From contig JAADVB010000099.1 in assembly GCA_023334545.1 (NCBI GenBank), positions 1-60,644 on the forward strand: 60,644 nt of DNA, given 5' to 3'. The position numbers and the translations under genes were made by a program. Below the pieces are notes generated by a model. It ran no database searches and was not told the DNA's origin. It saw only the letters and a list, made by a program, of their open reading frames with translations. Positions 10,042-20,948 of the stretch are shown here, piece by piece (position 1 is the stretch's first letter; each line of letters begins with the position of its first letter). The DNA comes from Salisapilia sapeloensis. Taxonomy: Eukaryota; Oomycota; Peronosporomycetes; Peronosporales; Salisapiliaceae.

Positions 10042-13000
10042 TTACGCAAACAAGCGAGTGCCAGAAAGAACTCGTCGCCTCATTTCGAGTCGAAATCCAA
10101 CTCTGTCTAAGCTTGCTTTGTTTTCATCTCCAGTGGAGTCACAAACTGGTAACGAGTCGTATCGCAAAGTAATGACGCCGATATGTGGTAAAGCTCCTAC
10201 CATGGTAACTTCTGGATCTGCCCACGTATCTAGAGGAAGTGTCCCAGTACTATCTTCGTTACCTGTATCCGTCTGCTCTGAATGTTGCTCATTCTGCACG
10301 ATATACGAAGACTCCTTCCAGCTCGCTTTCTAGTCCACATAAGCCATTAGTTGCATTAACGCCATTTAAACCCATTAATAGTAGTACTCCTTCTCGTAGG
10401 GCAAGCTTTGAAAGAAGGCGAACTAATTCCCGATCTTCATATTGGTTCAAATGAAGAGGAAGATACTGTCGGTCCGGTCGGAATGGATCTATGATGTTAA
10501 GCCAGCCCAATTTCCGGACACATTCTCTTTGTTCACCTTCAGCTAGCGCATCAAATATCTAGTACACGTTTACAACTTCAGTTAGATTTGTTTTGATTGA
10601 CACGAGTGCAGAAGTCGAGCTTACGGTATAAAAGTTCTCAATGTCGACAATCTTGGAAAATAGCAAACATGCTGCCCGGCTTCGAGCTCGCAGCATGGAA
10701 GGTAGACTAAGAACGATTTCATACGCCTGCTCACTGCTGAATAGATGGACACTTGCAATAACCTCCAGCACATGTAACTTGGCTCGGATACTCACTAATC
10801 TGTCATTCACACCATCCCAATTTACCTTTTGTACCGCATCCTCCTTTTTCTTTTTCCTGATCTCTGCCCATACATACTGCCGAACCATTTCCCAACGAGT
10901 CCACACCAGAGCGCATTTAGTTTCATTCCTGGGTTGCTTCTGCCTAGCCATTTTTGGAATCAGCTTATGACTCGTCTCAATGACCTTTAGCGCCTGTTTA
11001 TAGCGACGGCGAGACATCGATGTAGATCCTTTAGACGGGCGAGTTGTGCTTACATAATCGAATGAAAGGATTTTACTATCGTCCTTCAAGTTACTTTGGC
11101 TGTCGCGATTAGTGATTTGATTGTGCTTCCCTGTAGAAATGGATCCTACGTGGGTAGTGGTTCCTTTCTTGCTTACCTTTTCGAGTTTATAAGGTGATAG
11201 AGCTTCATTTAATATCCAGTGACTTGTCATTTGGATCGGTTGGCTGTTTAAAGATGCGTTGCGAAAGTTCTCCCAATCTCCATGTTGAGATGTATCTCGC
11301 CTTCCAGACCGTATCTGACTAAACTTCTTCTCCTTGTCTGCAATGTGAGCCAAAGCTTCTAGCGCTATTCGATCATATTCGACATTTAAATCGAATTCAT
11401 AGCTGTTGGTGAGTGAACCAAGGAAAACTGTGTACAGATTGCCCAGTTGAGCTTGTAAATGCAAATGCTGCTCCCACCGGTAATCCTTGTCAAGCACCTG
11501 CATCGCTAATTCCTCTGCTTCCAAACGGTTTATAATCAATGGCAACAGTTGAATGACGGCTCGACTTCGACGAGCCCAATGGCAATCTAAATGCTGCGTT
11601 TGCTTCAACCCTTGGACAGCTTGGGCTGCAGTCAAACGCAAATTTGCTTGTTTTAGTAGCATAATAAGAAGGTCAAACTGCTGCGTCGGGCTGGACGAAG
11701 TAGCTGAGATTGTGAGCAGTATTTCGGAGAACAATGTGGCCATCACGCCACTATCGCGTTCGGAGCATCTACGTTGGTTTGAAGTGGAGTCTTTCGTGTC
11801 ATTCTCCATCGAATTGGTGATGTCGAACTCAACTGTGAGAGTGCCAAACTGGGGAACTTCCCATACTTTTCCACTCATATCGCACATAATCCACTTCCCA
11901 TGCCTTTGACCGTCTTCCTTGTTCGTGTTTTCCCCATTAAGGTAGAGCTCCATTTCCATAAAGTAGACCAATTCCTGTTCGTCGATTTCTCCACTATTAT
12001 CAATATCGTATTTTATCATCATTCGATCTAACTGGGCTTTAGTTAGGCTGGGAAAGCCAAGTAGCCTCCATACACCACGAATTTCCTCCTCGTTTAAACT
12101 TCCAGACTCGTCCATATCGACCATGGCAAATCCGCAGCAAAGAAAAAACTTAACAAAGTCCTCCCGCCGAACCCTGAGTGACTGGTAATGCTGCTGAAGT
12201 ACTCGTAGTAGCCGTGTAGCACTTATTTCCACCCCGTACCGATGCAAGCCTTCCCATAATTCTTTCTGATCAACAGCCCCGCTCGCATCAACGTCCAACT
12301 CGTCAAATAATTCGAGGAGCCGGTCTTTACCTCGCGGAGCTTCCTCGCTAACACAAGTTTTGCCTTCGACCTGAAAGGATCGGAAAATTTCGATGCGTCT
12401 TTTATCACTTGGCTTCGCCGATTCAGCGTACTCTAATGTCTGGAAACTGTACTTAGGTTGTGTAGCAGCAGTTCGTAGCAACTCATATATAATCATTCTG
12501 TCGAACGAGTCGGACAAGGATAATGTATATTTGCCTTCGGGCCGGCTTGGATCAAAGCTAGACGAATCATCCGTCAGGTGTGCACGATGCTCACTGCAGT
12601 CAACTAAGGACAAATGACAATAGTTTTCCTTGCCATTTTTTCTTTCCACAGCAATTCGAATCAAGTGCTGAACCGCTGACATCCCTAGTGAATTGCCATC
12701 CATCGAAAGGTTACGCAACTTATTATTCACCGCGAGACCGCTTCCAACGACAAGTCCACCTCTGCACCCTATACTATTGTAGCTAAGGTTTAAAACTTCA
12801 AGCGAGTTGTTTCTTCGGAGTGCATCGCCTATAGCCATGGCGCCATCATCTCCACAGTTATTGTGGCTGATAGATAGTATACGCAACGTCGAATTCTGCT
12901 GAAGAGAGGATGCGATGCGATACACCCCATTGCTACGTAGCATGTTCCAGTCCAAAAACAGCTCCTCTATATTTCTGTTCTTCATAAGCATGGATTCAAG

Positions 13001-14094
13001 TCCAATAAGGGCACTAGAAGGTATCACTTTTTCGGAAGAAGTATCACTGCAGGTAGACGGAATCGCTGGAATGGCACCTAGACGATTTTTCTCCAGTGAC
13101 AAGGTATTGACTGACTGATTGATTTCCAACGCTGCGAGGATGGTGCGGAAGGCACGGTCACTAAGTTCCACATCCATGATTGCCAAGTGCCTTAAAGCAC
13201 ACAGCGAAGATGTTAGGTATTTAGATAGCTCGTTTGCGCTTCGAGTGCCCATCTTGTTTTCGGATAGATCAAGCTGGAGAAGGGTTGTCTTATTCTCTAC
13301 AGCTGAAAGTAGACCATGCATACTAGTATCTTTCAATCGATTGCCACGCACATTTATAGCTTCTACACAAGGCAGCACTGGTAAGCACACACTGAAGCTG
13401 TCAAGGAACTTGTCTCCCAGACCTTGATGACTAAAGTTGTAGGATTTGGAATCTGGATCTTTTCGCAACAAGAGTGTGAGTGCAGGATGCGCATGGGTAA
13501 TGCAAGACGCTAAATACAAGGTTCGTGGTGATGAGAAATTGGGCGTCGGTCTTGCCTCAAACGTGAAGTCGGATGGTGTTTCTGAAGATATAATCGTTTT
13601 TCTTCGATTGGTGTCTAGAAAGAGCTGTGGCTTGCCATGTAACGTCTTATAGGACTCATAAAACGAGTTACGCGTATAAGGATCACTTTGTTCTGCTGAC
13701 AGCGTCTGTGGATGTTCATAATCTAACTCGATATTTGATAGCGTATGTTTCGATGCATTCGTCGCATCCACATCCTCTTGATCCTCGAGATTACCACATA
13801 AATTCGAATCCACTTGTGGTGGAGCAAAAACAAAGCGCTTCGTCGTGACACGATTTGGTAGGCATATCTCTTTACTTCTGGCAGCATTGCTGACATCTGA
13901 AGTCTCTAGAATGTCGATATCCCAGCTGAGTCGACCAAGAAGTTTCGTCTCTGCAGTCGAGCGACTTCGGCGGAAGGAGGCTTTGGGAATCTAGTTAGTT
14001 TGAGGTGTACGTACGAGGGATGATCAAGCATTTGTATTCATAATTTACGTTGTACAAGTAGAGGAAAGGGAGTGGCGTCGTTGGAATCCGTCAT
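10042..14094 (-). CDS. LRR and EF-hand protein (~1280 aa)
   Basis: Exons: 14049-14094, 10625-13980, then about 10339-10558 and 10042-10262. The first join (LLVQ-PSFRRSRST) crosses a 68-nt intron. The 66-nt intron 10559-10624 has a GTAAGC donor and a TCTAACTG branch; an in-frame stop at 10559 falls inside it, so the long open frame ends too early. Residues about 190-460 form RNase-inhibitor-type leucine-rich repeats (for example LRILSISHNNCGDDGAMAIG). Around 570-680 are three canonical calcium loops (DVDASGAVDQKE, DMDESGSLNEEE, DIDNSGEIDEQE). The C-terminal third is a conserved-looking region (RKLGWLNIIDP; ALPHIGVITLRY). No signal peptide or membrane span is seen, so it is likely a cytosolic calcium-responsive scaffold. 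The last intron is uncertain: GTGGAC donor (76 nt) or GTGCAG donor (37 nt). Confidence 0.8.
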
Positions 14095-14515
14095 GGACAC
14101 TTCCTGACCACAATCTCACAGGAAGTAAAATCGTTGCCGGCAAAAATAGATTCTAGGCGATACCATTGCTGCCTAAGACGATGTGCAAATTTTTATCCCT
14201 TCGATGGCGACAGACATTACGGAAATGTACATAAAGCCGCCGTCGGATATGTAGATCCATTTGGCGGATCAATATCCGACAGGACGGTATATGTGACCCA
14301 CCACTTTGGCAATTAAGAAAAGTACGTTTATTAGGTGCTGGAGCGTGGAATCAAGTGATATGCGGACTTGAATGCTCAACTGCTGAAACAAGGAACTCGT
14401 GTCGTGTTGTGATTCGGAAACTGCGGGTGAAAGTAGACTGAAAATCTGGTGGCTTATTCGATATCGAAACTTCATTTCATAAATTCTCTGCTCAAGCAAA
14501 GTCATACCGAGTGAC
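14095..14515. promoter_or_regulatory. Divergent intergenic region between LRR/EF-hand and membrane-protein genes
   Basis: About 420 bp separate the start codons of the minus-strand LRR/EF-hand gene (14094) and the plus-strand membrane protein (14516). Both promoters must lie here or in the leaders. I saw no clear core motif and no coding exon. Confidence 0.4.
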
Positions 14516-15463
14516 ATGGTACGAGCACGTACATTTGTCGTGCTTATGGTATTCATGAGCGTAGCCATGGCAGAGCTTTCGCGGCAAGACGGTGAGTTAT
14601 TATTTGAAACTCATTTTCAAGCAGTACATTATCCACTTATGCTAGTGAGTGCAGAAAGCTCCCGAGTAGGCGATGAAAGTTGGGAGGAAAGTAGTGAGGA
14701 CACACTCCCAGCAAGTGTCCAAGTCTCCACTTTCCTTCCAGAAGATGTCATATCCGGATTAGAAGACAAAGTACAAACGCTAAGCTTAGCTTTTGGCTCG
14801 AACAGCTCTTCTGCTGAAGGAGAAAACAGTAGTAGTGCAAATGCAGACAGTCAAGAAGTATCTAAGTCGCCCATGTATGGAATACGCGACATCGTTATCG
14901 TCGTCTGTGGCTGTTTCGCAGTCATCGGGTTTTTTATCAGCTTTGCTGTTGTCACCTTTCGACACGATCGAAGAGCTAAAGCTCGTCGGTACAAGAATAA
15001 GAGTGAGAAGAATGATAAAACCGCTTCGAGTCGAGAGAAGTGCCTTGGCAAAGTGTTTCAAAAGCAACCGAAACGAATTGCGCCACCTAAAAGCAGCCAG
15101 TCTCCAAGGTACGCCCAGTTCGAAGTACCATTCGTTATGAGTTCGGAAGAAGGTCAGGAACCGGACAAGGAAGCACTCGCAAAACGAGACACCCTATCGC
15201 AACTGCTAGCTCCAGTTCATTACCCAAACGCATCGACTATGCACGATCAGCTTGTTGGTTTGGAATGCAGCAGCGAGCAACCACTATACCCAGCAAGAGA
15301 TGAACATTGGAATCGCAGTGCGAATCCAGAGGAGTCCGAACCAGTGAGCTCGCCTCGCCGAAAGGTTCAGAAGCCTCTTTCGAATGAAATGGGAGAACCT
15401 GTTCAGCATGACGACAGTGTCATCGTGTCCTTCAATTCCGACGATGCAGAGTATGAACTGTAA
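14516..15463 (+). CDS. Single-pass type I membrane protein, unknown
   Basis: An intronless 315-residue frame with an ATG at 14516. The first about 20 residues are a signal peptide (FVVLMVFMSVAMA). A Ser/Glu-rich ectodomain of about 100 residues without cysteines follows. There is one strong membrane span (IVIVVCGCFAVIGFFISFAV, residues about 125-148) and a basic stop-transfer (RHDRRAKARRYK). The cytoplasmic tail is about 165 residues, Ser/Pro/Glu-rich and without a kinase or other domain. The layout resembles the protein at 20949-22208 (signal, short variable ectodomain, one span, disordered tail), but I see no alignable sequence. It could be a surface receptor or adaptor; function unknown. 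Confidence 0.75.
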   Translation: MVRARTFVVLMVFMSVAMAELSRQDGELLFETHFQAVHYPLMLVSAESSRVGDESWEESSEDTLPASVQVSTFLPEDVISGLEDKVQTLSLAFGSNSSSAEGENSSSANADSQEVSKSPMYGIRDIVIVVCGCFAVIGFFISFAVVTFRHDRRAKARRYKNKSEKNDKTASSREKCLGKVFQKQPKRIAPPKSSQSPRYAQFEVPFVMSSEEGQEPDKEALAKRDTLSQLLAPVHYPNASTMHDQLVGLECSSEQPLYPARDEHWNRSANPEESEPVSSPRRKVQKPLSNEMGEPVQHDDSVIVSFNSDDAEYEL

Positions 15464-15751
15464 TGGTGTAACAAGTGATTGAAGATGAAGAGATGGAAGA
15501 TGAGTCAATATAACTATGGAAAACAAAATCAAATACCGTTCATCTTACACTTCCCATGCTTGAGTGTTCCTATTTTATCGAACCACAACACTTACAACGT
15601 GTACGATTATCATGGATATGCAGTAGTGAGTACTATCATCGTATCAATGCACAGACACGAATCAATCCAACCACCTTTAACGCCAGCATCGTCCAACAAG
15701 CCTGCTCTTGCTCTTGCAAATCAAAAGTCGTGTTTTAAGCTTTCTACCTGT

Positions 15752-16489
15752 CTATTTTTGTCTCTGTCGCTTCCATTTGTACACCGCAGGCAGTCCATTC
15801 TCGGCGTTCTTCACCTTTCGCTTCTTCCCTTTGCTCTGCACCTTTCGCTCCAAATCAAGTTTTGCACTCATCCGACCTAGCTTGTCTGCTCTATTCAACC
15901 GGTCACTCATCTCGCGATACTGACGGTCTCTCGCTTTTTTCCACTTAGCCGACTTCGTCCCTTTCAAAATTGAATCCTCCTTTAACGTCTGCTTCCGAAT
16001 GCGATTCGACGGTCGGTCCACAAGCTCCGGCACCGTTTCAAAGTGCTCCGCCGGGTCAAAGTGAGTGACGTCTTCTTTGTCATCCACGAAAATTGTGTGC
16101 TTGTTGTCCTTAACGGCATCAATAAAGTGCAAGCCTTGAGTCAATTTGTCTGCCTTACGGAGGTCTGTTGCTCGAGCGACCTGCAGGTATGCCAGGTCCT
16201 GCGTCTTGAGGTTCTTGAGGACAGCAGCAGGAAGTTCTTTCTCGTGATTATTTTCAGAGATGTGGACTCCGTCCTCCGTATGAGCATTGTTCATGTGAAA
16301 GTAGTATTCATCCGGGTTTCGGAACGCCGCCTTCCGCTGCAGCGCCTGAATGCGCTGCTTCTTCTTGTTATGGTCACGAGCACGCTTGACATAGTCCTTG
16401 TGCTTCTCGAGCAGTCCGAGCCTTCGTCTTTCATGCGGCTGGGACCGCTCCTTGTGCTCCCTTCGCTTCACAACATTTCGCAAAGACAT
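15752..16489 (-). CDS. UTP11: U3 snoRNP-associated protein UTP11
   Basis: A single-exon frame of 245 residues, the usual length for UTP11. The N-terminus (SLRNVVKRREHKERSQP), the block LGLLEKHKDYVKRARDHNKK and NPDEYYFHMNNAHTEDGVH are family hallmarks, followed by a basic C-terminus. UTP11 is a nucleolar component of the SSU processome needed for 18S rRNA maturation. The CLK kinase gene lies immediately upstream on the same strand. Confidence 0.95.
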   Translation of the reverse strand: MSLRNVVKRREHKERSQPHERRRLGLLEKHKDYVKRARDHNKKKQRIQALQRKAAFRNPDEYYFHMNNAHTEDGVHISENNHEKELPAAVLKNLKTQDLAYLQVARATDLRKADKLTQGLHFIDAVKDNKHTIFVDDKEDVTHFDPAEHFETVPELVDRPSNRIRKQTLKEDSILKGTKSAKWKKARDRQYREMSDRLNRADKLGRMSAKLDLERKVQSKGKKRKVKNAENGLPAVYKWKRQRQK

Positions 16490-16610
16490 ACTGCCAGAAG
16501 GTGTCTACTTCCTTTCTGGCATCAAGTGCAGTCCAGTGTTTCCCAGCAACCTTCGTACGACCTTATTTTACTTAAAGAAAAGAAAAAGAATTTGACCAAA
16601 TCAAATGGAA

Positions 16611-18460
16611 TCACTGTGTTAACTTGTCAACGGTGAGCGTATCAGGCGAAAACCCATTGAAAAACGGGTGTCGAAGGGCATCTCTCGCCGTCATACGTTC
16701 TCTCGGGTTCACGACCAGCATCATCTGAAGGAGGTCCAGCAACCCTGTCGACGCATCTTCTTTGGTTATCAACTGGGACAGCGGTCGCATCCGTCGGACG
16801 TGGTCAATACTTTCATCTCCGCTCGCACCTCTAGGCCAGTCCAACCGACCATCTCGTCTGAAAAACTTTCTAGCATCTCGATCCGCCTCGGACACCATGG
16901 ACGACGGTAGCTTTCCAATGCACTTCTCCATCAACGCCAGGTGCTCCAGATTCTCATGCTACATCCAACATCAGGCCACCTTATAAAAGATCCATAATGA
17001 GATCTACGTACAGTTGCAAAGAGGAGTTCACCGAGATACAATTCCGCCAAGATGCATCCGGCAGACCAAATGTCCGACGGGAAGCTCCACGGGAGTCCTA
17101 AAATCACTTCTGGCGACCGATACTGCCTCGTGTTGATCACTGAGCTCTTGCTCTCATGTTCGTACGTTGCCCCACCAAAGTCAATCAGCTTCACAGCGCT
17201 GGATTTAGGGCGAGGACAAGCGAGTCGACCAGTGTCCATGTCCGAATACTTTCTTTTGCGCTGCAAAGACGACGTCGAGTCGTTTGCGGTCGAGGAAGAG
17301 TTGGAGCGAGATCTGGATCGCGATTCGGACCGAGACGGCTGCTCCTTGTCGTCCACGAGCAATATATTTTCAGGCTTTAAATCCGTGTGGATAAGGTTGA
17401 TGTCGTGGATGAACGCCAAGGACGTGAGCAATTGCCAGGCAAACGCACGGATGCAATCCAGAGGGAATGGTTTGTAGTCATGACGCTTCAGATACTCGTA
17501 CAAGGAACATCCGAGGCTTTCAAAGACAAGACAGACGTGGCCGTGGTACTCGAACCACCGATGCAGGTGGACGCACAGAGAGTCGTTCCGTTTGTCTTTG
17601 TCATTCACGTCCTGAAGAATAGCTGCTTCAATCTACACACAGATATTAGTATCTAATGGTTATAAAAGAAGAGATCTAAAACGTACTTTGGCTGAATCTG
17701 AGTACTTGTCCACTTTCCGAACGACTTTAATCGCCACGACGATATCTAGCTCTTTATCAAGACACTCGAGGACTCTGCCGAACGTGCCGATTCCAGCTTC
17801 TCGCAAAATTTTATCTACATGGACATGAGTACGTGCAGCCTTTACATGGGCTAGATCGAACGTTACATCGGTTGGCAATATAGTCTCCAGGTCGACCGTT
17901 GAAACTACCGACGGTGTCGTCATGACCGGCACTGTCGTCTGATTCATCGCGCTGGTGTGTCGAACTAACGCCACGACTCGAGTAGCTTCTTCCTCGACGA
18001 CGAGACCGAGAGGACGGGTGTCGATGGTGTCGATAAGACCTCTGCTTTCTCCCATTCGACCGTTGTCTGTGTCGAGGACTATAGCTATGTCGCTCCCGTT
18101 TCCGAGGTCTATGCATGCATGAGAATCGAGGAAAAGATTTGACTAGCACTCGTCGTTACCTGCTTCGAGGTCGACGACCAAGTGATCTTCTGCGAGAGTA
18201 CGATCGAGACCGTGGTCCTATATTGCAAGTACGTCCATGGTTCAAGTGTACTGTCTGCCATCGATAGCTATTGCCAGCTTACCGGAACGACGACGAGAAC
18301 GCGATCGAGAACGGGGGCGGCTGCCGTACTGCATAGATGGAGGAGGATGGCGCCGTCTCGGTGGTGACCGTGTGCGTCGGTGTGAGTACCGTGAGTGCGA
18401 CGCAGAGCCACTGTTGTGCGGACTAGCGGAGCGTCCGCGAGCTCTACGACGCCGCTCCAT
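16611..18460 (-). CDS. CLK/LAMMER dual-specificity kinase
   Basis: Six exons: 18283-18460, 18160-18217, 17867-18108, 17687-17814, 17012-17632 and 16611-16958 (524 residues). Introns are 51-65 nt; one has a TACTAAT branch site. All phases agree. The first 150 residues are Arg/Ser-rich (SR-type). The catalytic domain follows with GIGTFGRV, VVAIKVV, HTDLKPEN and LIDFGGAT. The family motif EHLALMEKCIGKLP is the equivalent of EHLAMMER. A second SR patch is inserted in the lobe after the catalytic loop (SESRSRSRSNSS). LAMMER kinases phosphorylate SR splicing factors in the nucleus. The SR-rich exons are in a different frame from the kinase exon, and only splicing at 17815-17866 restores GDYIANRYKILREAG. 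Confidence 0.92.
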
Positions 18461-19402
18461 TAATTTGCTGTTGTGACCTCTACCGATTACACGATGGAAT
18501 TTACAAATGTGCACATGCGTTGTCTTTCTGTTTATATGAGAGAAGCCCGTCCTATTCATTTTACAAATCTAATGTTAGACTGTACATGCATCTTAGTGTA
18601 GTTCAGGGACTGTTGTCAAAGGTGCGTTTTATATATGACTCGGTTGAATGGACTAGTAGGTACAAGAAGATTGAGAAATTGCATTCTTACCCAATTTGTG
18701 CCAACAGTAAGGTTGGAACTAGATAAAACTGCGTTTGATAAAGAACGATGTAGTACCGTCATTTGGGTCTTTAAGAAACGGTCTGAAAGGTTTGTCGGCA
18801 TGTATACGAGCTGACTCAGAAGTGAGAACAAGGTCGCTACGCAGAGATTGAGAACGGTTTATCTGCTTTGCAAGCTAGGTGGAATGGCTCTGTTACAAAT
18901 GTTTAAGCGTCATCGGAATGCCGTGGCTTAGTTAACACAGCACGATTACCACAGGTTTATTCCAGATTGCTACCACAGAGAATTTACGAAATAAGCAAAA
19001 GGAGGAACGAGTTGGCGCACGTGTATCAGGACATGCTCTTTAAGAAAAGTATCAAACTGATCCGATCAGTGTCATTCTAGCTCTAAAGAATGCCTTCTAT
19101 GTGTCTCAAAGATCATGGTCTGACTTTCAGATGCAACTTGAGAGCACCGTTGAATCGTTATATCCATATTGTAGATTACCTAGGTACAGGTAGCGCCCAA
19201 GGTCGTTTAAACCTTGCTGATGTACTGCATCGATATCCTCCTTCATATATATGCCTTGCCTTGTTTTCAAGCATCTATCTACCTACTACATATATTTAAT
19301 TCGAATAATGATAAACTCAGGAATGGCAAGCAACGCGCGTTTGAATCGCCAGAATTAGAACATGAAATGGTTTCATATTCAACGAGCTAGTGCTTCGTCG
19401 AA
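18461..19402. other. Intergenic stretch, no supported gene
   Basis: About 940 bp of AT-rich sequence between the divergent CLK kinase and CCZ1-like genes. It presumably holds both promoters. Only short open frames without domain features occur. Confidence 0.5.
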
Positions 19403-20826
19403 ATGGAGGGTCTGATGCTGGTAGAGAGCAAGTCGGGTACTTTGCACTTCTCCAAAGCACTCTCAAGTCAATTCGATGAACGCCACGCAAAACACGATCG
19501 GATGAATCTTAGTGCTATCTTATTTGCGCTACAATCGTTTGCTTCGAACAGTATCAATCGACCTATAGACATCTCCCAAGTCCATTCGCCGATATCAATT
19601 AGGGAACAACCGGCATTATTAGCTTTCCGAAATTCGAAAGAGCAGGTTATTATGGCGTATACTCCATCTCGAGATCTACTTGTGGTTTGTGCATACCTGT
19701 GTATCTGAGTGACATGAATCCAACATCGTATTGATATGATAGATATTGTTCACAGCACCGGAGTTTGATGCAACGAGAGCTAGGTACCATTTAAGACATC
19801 TATATGTTTGTGCCTATCATCTCACAGATCACCAACACATTGTATCAAAGTAGAAACTTTATCAATCGATTCGCTTTCAACTACGAGAACGATGAAAATC
19901 CGAATAGACACATTGCAATGGTGCTCCATCAAACTGTATTTGCCTCGTGACATACATCTTCGACAATTTTGTACGATTAAAGCATATAAGCGTAGGTGAG
20001 ACTCTTCCGAGATGCTTTTATAAAATCCATTGAAGATGAGATACAAGAACTTGTCGACAGACTTTTCGAGCATCTACACGACCGTGGCAAAGCGACTGCA
20101 CCAACTGATAAAGATCCTCCAAATTTCCTTGCCTTCTATTACAACAGTGCGCTTTTGACGGCCATGGAGTCTGTCATGAAGAGACCAAAGTCTAAGAAAT
20201 CAGTCACCGTCACAAATGAAGAGCGGGATCTACGAGATTTATACCAACAAAAACAGAGTCTTTCAGGTATATTTCCAAGGATGCAGTCGTATGCTAGGTT
20301 AATGCGAAAACCTACCGGGATCCTACCGAATCAACCGGTGATAGACCAAAGTCGACAAGTTACTACTCGATCTCTTTTCCAACTATCGCGACTGACAAAT
20401 AGCAAGAAATCGCTTCATCACTCTCGAAATTCAGTTGAGGACGTTGTGGATCCTGTCAGTGTATGCAAGTTTGTCGTGGATCATGATGGCGTCGCAAAGT
20501 ACAGCATTGAAGAGCGTATGCCATCCATCATCCGCGTTCTAGCCCCTTGTATAGGTGCGATGGGCACGGTGCTGTATACCCCCGGCAGTTCCAGGCTTCA
20601 TCAAGGCACTTGGAAAAACTTTCCTGCACGACTAATGTCCCCCGACGGCACTAAATGCAAGTATGTCGACTTGATTGTATGGCGCTCAACGCACGGGCTC
20701 CTCTTCTACCCTTCTTACGCTATCACACCTGAAAACATGCCCAAGTCGGCATTGTGGAGTGTTATTGAAAAGAACATGGCAGTGTTGCAGGACTTGGGAA
20801 ATGTGTTATCTGTCGTAAAAACATAA
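19403..20826 (+). CDS. Longin-domain protein, CCZ1-like (tentative)
   Basis: Proposed exons are 19403-19684, 19828-19935 and 19996-20826 (406 residues). The last two join as MVLHQT-VRLFRDAFIKSIED. This segment, with the acidic stretch before it, resembles the end of the first longin domain of CCZ1 (VYSSVLRQ...LFNGTFLKAMED). The first exon has the strand/helix order of a longin domain (NLSAILFALQSF; PSRDLLV). The C-terminus (YVDLIVWRSTHGLLFYP) would be the third longin-like unit. CCZ1 with MON1 is the GEF that loads Rab7 on late endosomes and vacuoles. The 143-nt first intron is longer than usual here and may hide a small exon. The N-terminus lacks the usual CCZ1 start, so another exon may precede. 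FUZ or another longin RabGEF relative is the alternative. Confidence 0.5.
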
Positions 20827-20948
20827 CCTATTCATCGACACTGTGGTTATCTCATGTCAAGAAAATAAACATTACGATCGTTCTTCCAAGTAATCACATC
20901 CAAGAGTACATTTTCTCACTGAAACGTAGTTGAGCACCGTTTTTAATC

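Noticed and set aside
10559-13813. Taking the 1084-codon open frame as the full LRR/EF-hand protein
   Set aside because: Its start is not ATG and its stop lies in an intron; flanking exons on both sides join in phase with strong splice signals.
17660-18055. Reading the frame MGESRGLIDT as the N-terminus of the CLK kinase
   Set aside because: The SR-rich frame spliced at 17815-17866 gives the conserved GDYIANRYKILREAG; the alternative frame covers the intron and has no SR domain.
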